A stretch of DNA of 41,251 nt from an uncultured Rhodospirillaceae bacterium (GCA_913044215.1 CAJWOT010000008.1:1-41251), one strand, 5' to 3'; counted from the stretch's first letter, positions 17,745 through 27,215 are shown. Numbers and translations are program-made. The notes: generated from the letters alone by a model not told the origin.

Positions 17745-18511
17745 CACCGCAGGGCCCCGCCGCCATCGACGGAGAAGACGACGCCGTTGACCCAGCTCGC
17801 CTTGTCTGAGGCGAGGAAGGCGACGACATTGGCGCATTCTTCCGAGGTCCCGACCCGGCCGCCGGGGCCGGTCATCAATTCACGCCAACGGTTTTCGTCG
17901 CCGAACTGTTTCTTTGCATGAACCTTTTGCAGTGTGACCAGCCGCTCGGTCTCGATCGGTCCCGGATGGATACCGACGACACGGACACCATGGTCATAAC
18001 TCTCTCGCCCAAGCGCCCTTGTGAAGCCGGTCAGGCTGGAATTGCCCGCCGCGCCGGCGATGTAGTTGGGGCTCGGGCGCACCGCGGCGTTTCCCAGTAC
18101 GTTGACGATCACGCCGCTGCCACGCTTGCACATGGCGGGATAGATGATGCGGCTGATATTGATGTAGCCGAACACTTTCAGGTCCCAGGCCTCGCGCCAG
18201 GTCGCCTCGTCGATCATCTCGATATCGCCGGCTGGAATGGCGCCGGCATTGTTCACCAGGATATCGACATCCTTGCAGGCCTCGGCGAGCGCAGTCGCCG
18301 TGGCGCTATCGGCTAGGCTGCCGGCATGGACCGTGACCTGCGCACCGTACTTCGCATTGATGTCGTCGCGCGCCGCATTTAAATCGGCTTTGGTGCGCGA
18401 CGCGATGTGCAGCGAGCAGCCTTCCGCCGCGAGGACATGCGCGACGGCGAGACCGATGCCCTTCGAGGCACCGGTGACGAGGGCGGTCTTACCTGCGAGA
18501 CCGAGGTCCAT
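17744..18511 (-). CDS. SDR family oxidoreductase
   Basis: MDLGLAGKTALVTGASKGIGLAVAHVLAAEG (TGxxxGIG), NNAG, catalytic-region YIAGAAGNSSLTGFTRALG, VVFSVDGGGALR. Confidence 0.92.
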   Translation of the reverse strand: MDLGLAGKTALVTGASKGIGLAVAHVLAAEGCSLHIASRTKADLNAARDDINAKYGAQVTVHAGSLADSATATALAEACKDVDILVNNAGAIPAGDIEMIDEATWREAWDLKVFGYINISRIIYPAMCKRGSGVIVNVLGNAAVRPSPNYIAGAAGNSSLTGFTRALGRESYDHGVRVVGIHPGPIETERLVTLQKVHAKKQFGDENRWRELMTGPGGRVGTSEECANVVAFLASDKASWVNGVVFSVDGGGALR

Positions 18512-18526
18512 ACCGGTTCCTTTCGG

Positions 18527-19753
18527 TTAGTCTGCGGTGCCGCTCTGCCGGTTGGGATAGTCGGGCAGGTCGAACTTGAAAATCCGTTTGGCGTTGAGGC
18601 CGAGGATTTTCGCCCGCTGCTCGTCGTTCATGTGGCTCATCGTCCGCTCGATCGCGGCGGCCGAATGCGGCCAGGTGCCCTCATGATGCGGGTAGTCGTT
18701 CGCCCACAGGAAGTTGTTCCACAGATCGTACTTCTCCGCCAACAGCAGGCCGGCTTCGTCTTCCTGGAAGCTGGCCGCGCCGTTCGAGCGGAAATAGTCG
18801 CTCGGCAGTCCCTGCAGCTTCGGCCTGACCCAGAAATGGTGCTTCTTGTAGGCCTCGTCCATTGCGTCGAGCACCCAGGGCACCCAGCCGATGCCGGCCT
18901 CGATCAGCGCGAAATGGATCTTCGGAAAACGCTCCAGCACGCCGGAGGAACAGAGGTTTGCCAACGGTTCGATAGTCGGTGAGAGCGAGTGGGTGACATA
19001 GTTGATCACCGCCCCGCCATTGCCCTTCGACGCGCGCGGATCGCGGCCCGTGGAAACGTGGAAGGTGATCGGCAGGCCCGTTTCCTCGATCAGCGCCCAC
19101 ATCGGGTCGAATACCGGCAAATTGTAGTTGTCGTGTTCGACGTCATGGGCGCCCCAGATCGGCTTGCACGGCAGGGTAAGCCCACGGAAACCCAGCGCGG
19201 CGACCCGCTCGATTTCCTTCATCGCGCCTTCCAGGTCGCCGGTCGCGATCGCGGCCATCGGCGAAACCGTGTTGTTATGGCTGCCGAACTCCTCCCAGGC
19301 CCATTCGTTCCAGACCTTGCACTGCGCCATTGCGAAGACCGGATCGGGCGTCGCCCACATGGCGAGTCCCTTGTTGGGGAACATGATCTCGGCATCGATG
19401 CCGTCATAGCGGTTGTCTTTGAGGCGATCTTCCAGCTTGGCGCCAGCCTTGCCGCGCACGCCGTCCTCGCCAAGCATGCGGAATTCCATCAGGCGCGCCT
19501 TGCGGTGACCTTCGGAGACGCGCCACTGCTTGCCGTCCTCGTCGGTAACGACACGGGGCAGGCGGTCGACATACTTCTTGTCGATGCGTTTCGCCCACAG
19601 ATCGTGCGGCTCGTTGGCGTGCGTGTCGGCGGAGATCATCAGATACTTTTCCGGGTCGTCCCGGTGCGCCGTGCGTATCCAGCCTTCGGGCCCCGGCGTC
19701 TCCGCCCGCCACAGATTTTCTTCGTTGGTTTCGTAGGCAACCTGTTCAGACAT
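18527..19753 (-). CDS. Amidohydrolase 2 family protein
   Basis: MISADTHANEPHDLWAKRI...LPITFHVSTGRDPRA...FALIEAGIGWVPWVLDAMDEAYKKHHFWV...WANDYPHHEGTWPHS; likely start is the internal Met at 19753. Confidence 0.9.
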   Translation of the reverse strand: MSEQVAYETNEENLWRAETPGPEGWIRTAHRDDPEKYLMISADTHANEPHDLWAKRIDKKYVDRLPRVVTDEDGKQWRVSEGHRKARLMEFRMLGEDGVRGKAGAKLEDRLKDNRYDGIDAEIMFPNKGLAMWATPDPVFAMAQCKVWNEWAWEEFGSHNNTVSPMAAIATGDLEGAMKEIERVAALGFRGLTLPCKPIWGAHDVEHDNYNLPVFDPMWALIEETGLPITFHVSTGRDPRASKGNGGAVINYVTHSLSPTIEPLANLCSSGVLERFPKIHFALIEAGIGWVPWVLDAMDEAYKKHHFWVRPKLQGLPSDYFRSNGAASFQEDEAGLLLAEKYDLWNNFLWANDYPHHEGTWPHSAAAIERTMSHMNDEQRAKILGLNAKRIFKFDLPDYPNRQSGTAD

Positions 19754-19768
19754 CTCGTTCTCTCCCAA

Positions 19769-20209
19769 TCAATCCGCAACTTGCCATTGGACCAGCGCGT
19801 AAGGCTGGTCGCCGTCATGCCGCTCTATTACCGCTTTCACTTTGGCGCCGATCGTAACCTCCTGCGCAGGATCGCCCAGCAGATTGCCGATCATGCGCAC
19901 ATTGCCCGCATCGGGCAGTTCGACGAGGACGACAATGTAGGGGCCATGATCCTTCAGCGCGCCATGCACCGGGTGCCAGGGGCGTTCCCAGCTATAGATC
20001 GTGCCTTCGCCTGTGACTTCGGTCCATTCCATGTTGAAGGAGTTGCAGTTGTGGCAGATCCATTCCGGTCCCCATTGCCAGGTTCCGCAATCGGCACAGC
20101 GCTGGACCATGATCTTGCCGTCCAGAAGCGCGTCCCAATAGGGCTTGTCGAGCCCGTCATTCATCGGAACGGGCGCGGGCAGGCCTTCCGGCAGATAGGT
20201 CTCGCTCAT
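19769..20209 (-). CDS. Zn-ribbon / OB-fold DUF35 (acyl-CoA-associated) protein
   Basis: 146 aa; CADCGTWQWGPEWICHNCNSFNMEWTEVTGEGTIYSWERPWHP (two CxxC); start overlaps the thiolase-like stop. Confidence 0.9.
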   Translation of the reverse strand: MSETYLPEGLPAPVPMNDGLDKPYWDALLDGKIMVQRCADCGTWQWGPEWICHNCNSFNMEWTEVTGEGTIYSWERPWHPVHGALKDHGPYIVVLVELPDAGNVRMIGNLLGDPAQEVTIGAKVKAVIERHDGDQPYALVQWQVAD

Positions 20210-21387
20210 AAGGTGGCCTCCGATCCCAGAATATCCGTGCTGACGTGATGGACCATCGGGCCCGCGATGCTGAGCGCGACGTCGGCCCCAGGCACCTGGT
20301 TCGGCGAGTCGCCGCGAATCTGGCGTACCGCTTCGATCTGCAGGCCGAGCCCGTGCATGTAACATTCCGCCAGATTGCCGCCGCTGGTGTTGAGCGGCAT
20401 CTTGCCGCCCGGCGCGGTCAGGTTCTCCAATTGGAAGAACTCGTTGCACTCCTCCGGTTCGCAGAAACCATGCTCGACCACCGCCATCATCACGCCGATA
20501 GTGAAGTTTTCGTAGCTTTGCACCACATCGACATCTTTCGGGCCGACGCCGGCCATCTCATAGAGGCGCGGTGCCAGGCTGGCGAAACTGGAGGATGGGA
20601 AATTGCTGGCGTTCATGACCGGCGCACCGCACCGATGGTCGGATCCTTGCGCCGCCCCCAGGATGTATGCGGGCTTCTGCTTCATATCCTTCGCTTTTTC
20701 GGCCGAGACGATAATGACTGCCGCCGCGCCGTCATTCTCCTGACAGCAGTCGAATAGCCGGCAAGGCTCGGCGATCCAGCGGGAGTCGTCGTATTTCTCT
20801 TCGGACAAGGGTCGGCCGTACATGACGGCGCGAGGGTTGTTCTGCGCATGGGTGTAGGACGCCATGGAGATGGCCCGAAGCACGCTGTGGTCGACCTTGT
20901 TCTCATGCATGAAGCGCATCGCGCGCATCGCATATTTCTGCAAGGGCGACATGACACCATAAGGCGACATGTAGGCCGGGTCGCCGCTCACTGCAGTGAC
21001 GGGCGGGGCCTTGCCGAAGCGTTGGAACTGGCCCTGCGCCAGCCCGCGAAAGGCGACGACGCAATCCGCCAGACCGACGGCGACCGCTGCCGCCGCGTTG
21101 CCGACGGCTGCCGCGACACCGCCGCCGCCGCCACCCCAATTCATGTTGGAATAGCGCAAATCGTTGATGCCGAGGGCCGCGGCAATCCGCGTCGGTTCGT
21201 TGCGGTCGTTGCTGTAAGACGCGAACCCGTCGATTTCCTTAGCGTCGATCCCCGCATCCTCGCAGGCGGCGAGGATTGCCTTGAGAACCAGGACGAATTC
21301 CGGGTCGGGCGATTGCCCATGCTTGTAATAGGTCGTTTCGCCGACCCCGACGATGGCGGTCTTGCCACGTAACGTTCGATCACTCAT
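20206..21387 (-). CDS. Thiolase-like (SCP-x / lipid-transfer type) protein, possibly a retro-aldolase subunit
   Basis: KTAIVGVGETTYYKHGQSPDPEFVLVLKAILAACEDAGIDAKEIDGFASYSND...DVVQSYENFTIGVMMAVVEHGFC...LNTSGGNLAECYMHGLGLQIEAVRQIRG; adjacent DUF35. Confidence 0.88.
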   Translation of the reverse strand: MSDRTLRGKTAIVGVGETTYYKHGQSPDPEFVLVLKAILAACEDAGIDAKEIDGFASYSNDRNEPTRIAAALGINDLRYSNMNWGGGGGGVAAAVGNAAAAVAVGLADCVVAFRGLAQGQFQRFGKAPPVTAVSGDPAYMSPYGVMSPLQKYAMRAMRFMHENKVDHSVLRAISMASYTHAQNNPRAVMYGRPLSEEKYDDSRWIAEPCRLFDCCQENDGAAAVIIVSAEKAKDMKQKPAYILGAAQGSDHRCGAPVMNASNFPSSSFASLAPRLYEMAGVGPKDVDVVQSYENFTIGVMMAVVEHGFCEPEECNEFFQLENLTAPGGKMPLNTSGGNLAECYMHGLGLQIEAVRQIRGDSPNQVPGADVALSIAGPMVHHVSTDILGSEATL

Positions 21388-21431
21388 GCCGTTGGCTGCT
21401 CCCTTCGATTAGCAGCCAAACTAGCAACCGG

Positions 21432-21459
21432 ACCCCTTGCGCCACAAGGCGCGAGGGGT
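21432..21459 (-). terminator. GC-rich hairpin between the PiT gene and the thiolase-like operon
   Basis: accccttgcgcc-acaa-ggcgcgaggggt, 12-bp arms with one mismatch; no good T-tract, so weak as an intrinsic terminator. Confidence 0.4.
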
Positions 21460-21464
21460 GGGGC

Positions 21465-22994
21465 TTAACGGGCAGCGTTGATCGCGAAGAAGATCAACGC
21501 TGCGATAATGGCGGAGGCCGGCACGGTGATCAGCCAGGCCGCGACGATGGTCATCAGGTGGCTACGGCGCACCAGCTTGCGTTTCCTGGCTTTGGCCCAA
21601 CGCCGGATCTCGCGATCGGTGGGGTTTGCAGGGTCACTGGTGGGTTTCGATCCACTGCCTGCGGTAACGTCCACCCGCCGATTGGTGATGGCCTCACGCA
21701 GGAAGCCGACGCCGAACACCGCCCCGACGGCGATATGGGTCGAACTGACCGGCAGGCCCAAGGTCGAGGCGATAATGACCGTTATCGACGCCGACAAGGC
21801 GACACAGAAGGCGCGGACCCGATTCAGTTTGGTGATTTTCTCGCCAACGATCTCGATGATTTTCGGTCCGAATAGCAAAAGCCCGACGGCGATACCGATC
21901 GCACCGATCGCCAGGACCCAGAAGGGCAGCGTGACCTTGGCCGCGACTTCACCTTCCGTGACGGCATTGACGATGGCGGCAAGCGGTCCGACCGCATTGG
22001 CCACATCGTTCGACCCGTGCGCGAAAGAGAGCAGCGCCGCAGCACAGATGAGCGGGATCGTGAACAGCGTACCAACCGACCGGCGTCGGTTTTCCAGCGT
22101 GTCCGCAACCCGTGCGACAGCCGTACGCACAATGAAGTAGGCGATCGCGAACGCAACGACACCGACAATCGTCAGCACCGTGGCATCCGGTTTCCAAATC
22201 CGTTTCAGCCCCTTCATGCAAAGATAGACCGAAAAGGCGGATGCCATGATGGCGACGAGCACGGGCACCCAGCGTTTCGCGGCGGAAATCTTGTCGTCGC
22301 GGTAGAGGATCGCGAATTTGATGAAGGCGAGGAACGCCGCTGCGATAACGCCGCCAAGTACCGGTGAGATGACCCAACTGGCGGCGATCTTCATCATCAC
22401 GAACCAGTCGACCGCCGCGAAACCGGCGGCGGCGATGCCCGCGCCGATGACCCCGCCGACGATGGAATGCGTTGTCGAGACGGGGGCCCCTACATAGGTG
22501 GCCAGATTGACCCACACCGCTGCCGACAACAGCGCCGCCATCATGGCCCAGATGAAGATCGTCTTATCGGCGAAGGAGTCGGGGCTGACGATGCTCTTCG
22601 AGATCGTACTAATGACTTCCCCACCGGCGATCATGGCGCCGGCGGCCTCGAATACCGCGGCGATGCACAAGGCGCCGACCAGGGTGAGCGCTTTCGACCC
22701 GACCGCCGGTCCGACATTGTTGGCGACGTCGTTCGCGCCAATATTCATCGCCATGTAGGCGCCGATCAGGGCCGCGACGGTAACGATCGAATACACCTCG
22801 ACACCGCCGGTTTGAAAGTAGGCGAACACCCAGACGGCCAACAGAAAGAGAAAGCCGAACCCCATATTCAGGTAGCGTTGGCTGACCCGCGAGGACGCTT
22901 TTTCGAGTTGGACAATCCGCTTCAGGTCTTTATCGACCGTCGTTTTCTTGCTACCCCCGCGAGGGCGTTCCGGTGAGCCTTTGAGAATCGACAT
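21465..22994 (-). CDS. PiT-family inorganic phosphate transporter
   Basis: 509 aa polytopic; MNIGANDVANNVGPAVGSKALT and FAHGSNDVANAVGPLAAI duplicated GxNDVAN signatures; LPVSSTHIAVGAVFGVG. Confidence 0.95.
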   Translation of the reverse strand: MSILKGSPERPRGGSKKTTVDKDLKRIVQLEKASSRVSQRYLNMGFGFLFLLAVWVFAYFQTGGVEVYSIVTVAALIGAYMAMNIGANDVANNVGPAVGSKALTLVGALCIAAVFEAAGAMIAGGEVISTISKSIVSPDSFADKTIFIWAMMAALLSAAVWVNLATYVGAPVSTTHSIVGGVIGAGIAAAGFAAVDWFVMMKIAASWVISPVLGGVIAAAFLAFIKFAILYRDDKISAAKRWVPVLVAIMASAFSVYLCMKGLKRIWKPDATVLTIVGVVAFAIAYFIVRTAVARVADTLENRRRSVGTLFTIPLICAAALLSFAHGSNDVANAVGPLAAIVNAVTEGEVAAKVTLPFWVLAIGAIGIAVGLLLFGPKIIEIVGEKITKLNRVRAFCVALSASITVIIASTLGLPVSSTHIAVGAVFGVGFLREAITNRRVDVTAGSGSKPTSDPANPTDREIRRWAKARKRKLVRRSHLMTIVAAWLITVPASAIIAALIFFAINAAR

Positions 22995-23224
22995 CCGCGC
23001 TATTCCCTAACAGTCGCAGTGTTGGCCACTATCCCATCTGCGTAGCGTTCGGCACCGACTTAGTCCACAGGGGACGGCAGAATTCTGCAGCTCGTCCGCT
23101 ATACGTTGAGATAAAAGAGAAATACTCTGAGGTTAACTTCGACATAGCGACCGGTGCTGGTAGTTGAGCCTCGAAACTTGGCGAATCTCCTGGGCTTAAG
23201 GACTTTCTCCGGATTGAATGACGC

Positions 23225-23659
23225 ATGGTTCGATTGGCAGCAATCCAGCAATCGGCGGTCCTTCCCTACCGGTTCCGAAAGGACCGGTTGGAATTGCTGT
23301 TGGTGACGTCGACGGGTACGAAACGGTGGATCCTGCCGAAAGGGCACATCGAGCCCGGCCTGTCGGCTCGGGAATCGGCTGAATTCGAGGCATTGGAAGA
23401 GGCCGGAGTCGTCGGCACGACCGGCCCGCGCAGCATTGGCACCTATCACTATCAAAAACGTCCGGAGAAAGGCGGCGAGCGATGCCGGGTCCGGGTCTTT
23501 GCGATGGCCGTCACCCGTCTACTGAAAAGCTATCCGGAGAAGTCGAAGCGAAAGCGAAAATGGATGACGTGTAAGAAAGCCTTGCAGGAGATTCAGGAAC
23601 CCGAATTGCGCGCCTTGATCGAGCAGTTTGCAAGTTCGGTGACCATACCTTTGAGTTAG
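23225..23659 (+). CDS. NUDIX hydrolase
   Basis: 144 aa; SAVLPYRFRKDRLELLLVTSTGTKRWILPKGHIEPGLSARESAEFEALEEAGVVG...GTYHYQKR; Nudix-box-like segment. Confidence 0.88.
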   Translation: MVRLAAIQQSAVLPYRFRKDRLELLLVTSTGTKRWILPKGHIEPGLSARESAEFEALEEAGVVGTTGPRSIGTYHYQKRPEKGGERCRVRVFAMAVTRLLKSYPEKSKRKRKWMTCKKALQEIQEPELRALIEQFASSVTIPLS

Positions 23660-23668
23660 GTCTGTTTC

Positions 23669-26305
23669 TTAGAATTGCACTCGCGTTGTCGATGCGCCGT
23701 CGACGATCAGGTTCGCACCGCTGATATAGCTTGCTGCCGGGCTGGCGAGGAAGACCACGGCGTTCGCGACTTCCTCCGGCGTACCCAACCTACCAAAGGG
23801 ATTGCGCGACACGGCGGCCTCGTAAGCCTCCGGCGCTTCGCGTTTGCGCACGTCCCAGACACCGCCTTCGAAGAAGATTGCACCGGGTGACACGGTGTTG
23901 GCGCGGATGCCTTTGGCGCCGAGATTTGTGCTCAGCCCGGACAGGTAGTTGATCAATGCCGCTTTTACGCCGCTATAGGCACGGACGCCACCCGACGTGT
24001 TCACTGCCGCAGTGCTGGCGATAGCGGTAATCGACGCGTCATCGGACTTTTCCAGGAACGGCACGGCGGCATCGACGGCCCGAACCGTGCCCAGAATGTC
24101 CACTTCCATGCCGACCCGCCAGGCATCCATGCTCGCCTGGCCGGCCAGCGCACTGGCGTTGGCGACGAGGATATCGAGACCGCCAAACGCGTCCGCCGTC
24201 TCACCGATCCAGTTCTGCAGACCGCTGTCGTCCGTTACATCGACGGCAGCCCCTTGCACGGTTGCGGCAGACCCGGACAGCGCGGCCACGCAGTCCTCTA
24301 CCTGGGCTTTGTCGCGGGCGCAGAAACCGACATGGCAGCCTTCCGCGGCAAGCAGATCGACGATCTTACGCCCGATACCCCGCGTGCCGCCGGTTACGAT
24401 CGCGCGTTTTCCCCCTAACCCCAGGTCCATTCTTGCCTCCCTTTGCTGCTGTTTTTGTCTGCCGTTAAATTGGCCACGCAAACGGCTGACGAGCGTTGTG
24501 ATGACGTGACTGATCAGGCGATCTTCTTCCGCCAGCCAGGACAGCCGATTCTTGAAGACTTCCTGCGGCACGACATAAAGCGTCGTGTCCTGCTTTGCCG
24601 TTGCCGTGGCCATGCGCGGTTCGTCGTCCACCAGGGCCATCTCGCCGAATACCTCTCCCCGGCCGAGCGTCGCGATGATCGTTCGCGCGTCCGCGTCGCC
24701 AACGGCGATATCGACTTCCCCTGACACGATGACGAACGCCTCGTCTCCAGGTTCAGATTCCCGGAAGATGGTCTCGCCTGCTTTGAACGCCCGGCTATTC
24801 TGGTCTTGCTTTGGTTTCTTGCGTTTCGGGGTCGGTTTCAGTGATGCCTTCTGCTCTTGCGACGGCACCTTTCGGTCGAGAAACCCGTCGAGCTTTTTGG
24901 TGATGAGCGCGCTGATCTCCTGACCGAGCTCATCTTCGCCGACGCGGAGGCGCAGATCGTCCACGGTGGCGGCCAACGCCTCGCGGGGGCTGTTCGGCGG
25001 CAAAAGGTCCGACAAGACGGTCAGCGACTCGACGATATCGAGAAGGCGCGTCAGGACCGGCGCCTGATACTTCACGCCGAACTCCGAATGGCTGAGGTCG
25101 AGCAGATAACCGATTTTGACGGCGTTTGTCGGCAACAGATTGAAAATGAATGCGATACCGTCATCCGCCGACAGGTCGCCATTCGCATCGCCCATGACAA
25201 TTCGGGCGCGGCGCGTCACCGCCTCGCAAATCTCCGGCCCGCCATGCAGTCCAGCGTGAGAGAGCAAGTCCTTGACGAGTTTGGGGAATGCCGTCCGGTC
25301 GGACGTTTCGTTCTCGCGCGTTAACGGGTTCGTGCCGGAGGTTTCCTTTGCGACCCGTTCGAGCAAGGTGCGCCGCGTCTCGACCATAGGAAATTTCTGC
25401 ATGGCCGCGTTGAGCCGGACGAGGTGGGTGTCGCGGCGGTGCTTGCCTTCGAAACGGCCGCCGGTGAGATTCGCCATGATACGAAGGGCGGTGGCCAAAT
25501 CCGGCTGTGGGCCAAGTATCTCCATGATCGCGCCCGAGCCGTCCAGGATTTCGGCGCAGAGCTCGTCGAGATAGCTGAGGGCCGTCGCGTCAGGGCGCTT
25601 GTTCATGAGATCGAGGACAAGCGTGAGTTTGCTCTCCCAGTCCCGCGCCTGCCCGAGAAACGCGGCCAGCGTCGCGCAGATATAGAATGGGCGCGCCTCT
25701 TCCGAAAAGGATGTGCCGATTACCCGCAGCGCCGGGGTAAGTCCGTCGCCGTTCGTGATCGACAGAAAACGGTCGGTTTCCCGCATCTCTCGCGTCTCAT
25801 CAAAGAGCTGCGTCGCCAGACGGTAAAGCAAGTCGATGCGCGTTTGCGCTGTCTCGCCCAGCGCCCGTGCTTGCACGGAGCCGACCTTGTGAATGGCCTG
25901 GTCGTAGAGTTTCTCGGTGCGGCGCAGTTCGCGGAAGTGATTGTGATCGTGCAGCACCTCAAGCGCCGTGAGATTGTACTCGTCGAGATATTTCCGCAGG
26001 ACCCGGCCCGCTGTTTTGCGGGCCTCGAAACCGGTCAGGTTTGACAGGGTGACGCAGATTGCGGCGTGGTCGATCGCGGATGCCGTGATAGGTCGATCGG
26101 GACGCGCTGCGCATTCCTGCTGGAAGATGACCTCTTCCTTGCGGTTGCCAGTCTCACGCGTGACCCGCACCGCATCATGCGGACCACCGGACAGCAGAGC
26201 CTGTGCCCGGGACATCGCAACCGTCTGCGCGATATGGATCGAATCGATCGTCCAGCGGCCGCCCGACTCGGTCTGCACCTCGTAACTGATCTCGGGCTGG
26301 TTCAT
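23669..26305 (-). CDS. Continuous ORF fusing a Crp-type cyclic-nucleotide-binding-domain protein to a C-terminal SDR; the SDR could be a separate gene starting at 24430
   Basis: AGETIFRESEPGDEAFVIVSGEVDIAV...GRGEVFGEMALVDDEPRMATATA (cNMP domain), then RQKQQQREAR-MDLGLGGKRAIVTGGTRGIGRKIVDLLAAEG (full 253-aa SDR). No stop between them. Confidence 0.85.
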   Translation of the reverse strand: MNQPEISYEVQTESGGRWTIDSIHIAQTVAMSRAQALLSGGPHDAVRVTRETGNRKEEVIFQQECAARPDRPITASAIDHAAICVTLSNLTGFEARKTAGRVLRKYLDEYNLTALEVLHDHNHFRELRRTEKLYDQAIHKVGSVQARALGETAQTRIDLLYRLATQLFDETREMRETDRFLSITNGDGLTPALRVIGTSFSEEARPFYICATLAAFLGQARDWESKLTLVLDLMNKRPDATALSYLDELCAEILDGSGAIMEILGPQPDLATALRIMANLTGGRFEGKHRRDTHLVRLNAAMQKFPMVETRRTLLERVAKETSGTNPLTRENETSDRTAFPKLVKDLLSHAGLHGGPEICEAVTRRARIVMGDANGDLSADDGIAFIFNLLPTNAVKIGYLLDLSHSEFGVKYQAPVLTRLLDIVESLTVLSDLLPPNSPREALAATVDDLRLRVGEDELGQEISALITKKLDGFLDRKVPSQEQKASLKPTPKRKKPKQDQNSRAFKAGETIFRESEPGDEAFVIVSGEVDIAVGDADARTIIATLGRGEVFGEMALVDDEPRMATATAKQDTTLYVVPQEVFKNRLSWLAEEDRLISHVITTLVSRLRGQFNGRQKQQQREARMDLGLGGKRAIVTGGTRGIGRKIVDLLAAEGCHVGFCARDKAQVEDCVAALSGSAATVQGAAVDVTDDSGLQNWIGETADAFGGLDILVANASALAGQASMDAWRVGMEVDILGTVRAVDAAVPFLEKSDDASITAIASTAAVNTSGGVRAYSGVKAALINYLSGLSTNLGAKGIRANTVSPGAIFFEGGVWDVRKREAPEAYEAAVSRNPFGRLGTPEEVANAVVFLASPAASYISGANLIVDGASTTRVQF

Positions 26306-26428
26306 CGACCCTCTACGTCCAAGCTACAGACACTATAGGTGAATCGCCCCACCTGGGTAAGCCGACCGCATCCATCTTGACGGCGCCGGTGTGATCGGGG
26401 CCAACTGCGGCTTTGCAGGGGGGAGGAC

Positions 26429-27208
26429 ATGGCTGGCGATCCAACGGTACCCGATTTTCGGCTCGACGGGCGCACCGCGCTGGTCAGCGGTGCTGGGCGC
26501 GGCCTCGGTGTCGGAATGGCGCACGGGCTGTCGCGCGCCGGGGCGCATGTCGTCTTGATGAGCCGGACTCGCGCAGAGCTGGACAATGTTGCGGCTGAGA
26601 TCATCGCCGAGGGCGGAACGGCGGACGTGTTGGTCTGCGACGCGACGGACGATGCGGCGGTGCAGGCGGCGATCGGCGGATTGCCCGCGCTCGATATCCT
26701 GGTGAACAACGCCGGAACGAATATCCCGCAACCCTTCGTGAAGGTCGAAGCGGCAGCGCTGGATACCATGCTCAATCTGAATGTCCGCGCCGCCTTCATC
26801 GTCGCCCAGGCGGCGGTCAACCGGATGCTGCGGGACGAAGACCGGAGCGAACGAGGCGGCGCCGTCGTCAATATCTCTTCGCAGCTTGGCCGCGTCGCGC
26901 TGCGTGACCGTAGCGTCTACACCCTGACCAAGCACGCGCTGGAGGGGCTGACAAAATCGATGGCGATCGAGTTGGCGCCGCAGCGCATCCGCGTCAACGC
27001 GGTCGGGCCGACCTGGGTCGAGACGCCGATGACTGGCCCGGCGCTGGCCGATCCCGAATTCCGGGCCGAGATCATTGGCAGTATTCCCATGGGCCATTTG
27101 GCGCAGATCGACGATATCGTCGGTGCGGTCGTCTTTCTGGCCTCGCCCGCCGCGGCGATGATCACGGGCGCGAGCCTGGTCGTCGATGGCGGCTGGACCG
27201 CGCGGTGA
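26429..27208 (+). CDS. SDR family oxidoreductase
   Basis: RTALVSGAGRGLGVGMAHGLSRAGAHVVLMSRT, NNAG, SVYTLTKHALEGLTKSMAIELAPQRIRVNAVGPTWVETPM, GASLVVDGGWTAR. Confidence 0.95.
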   Translation: MAGDPTVPDFRLDGRTALVSGAGRGLGVGMAHGLSRAGAHVVLMSRTRAELDNVAAEIIAEGGTADVLVCDATDDAAVQAAIGGLPALDILVNNAGTNIPQPFVKVEAAALDTMLNLNVRAAFIVAQAAVNRMLRDEDRSERGGAVVNISSQLGRVALRDRSVYTLTKHALEGLTKSMAIELAPQRIRVNAVGPTWVETPMTGPALADPEFRAEIIGSIPMGHLAQIDDIVGAVVFLASPAAAMITGASLVVDGGWTAR

Positions 27209-27215
27209 GGCGAAG

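Noticed and set aside
18989-20248. 419-aa plus-strand ORF
   Set aside because: Antisense to the amidohydrolase and DUF35 genes, which have clear family motifs; shadow ORF.
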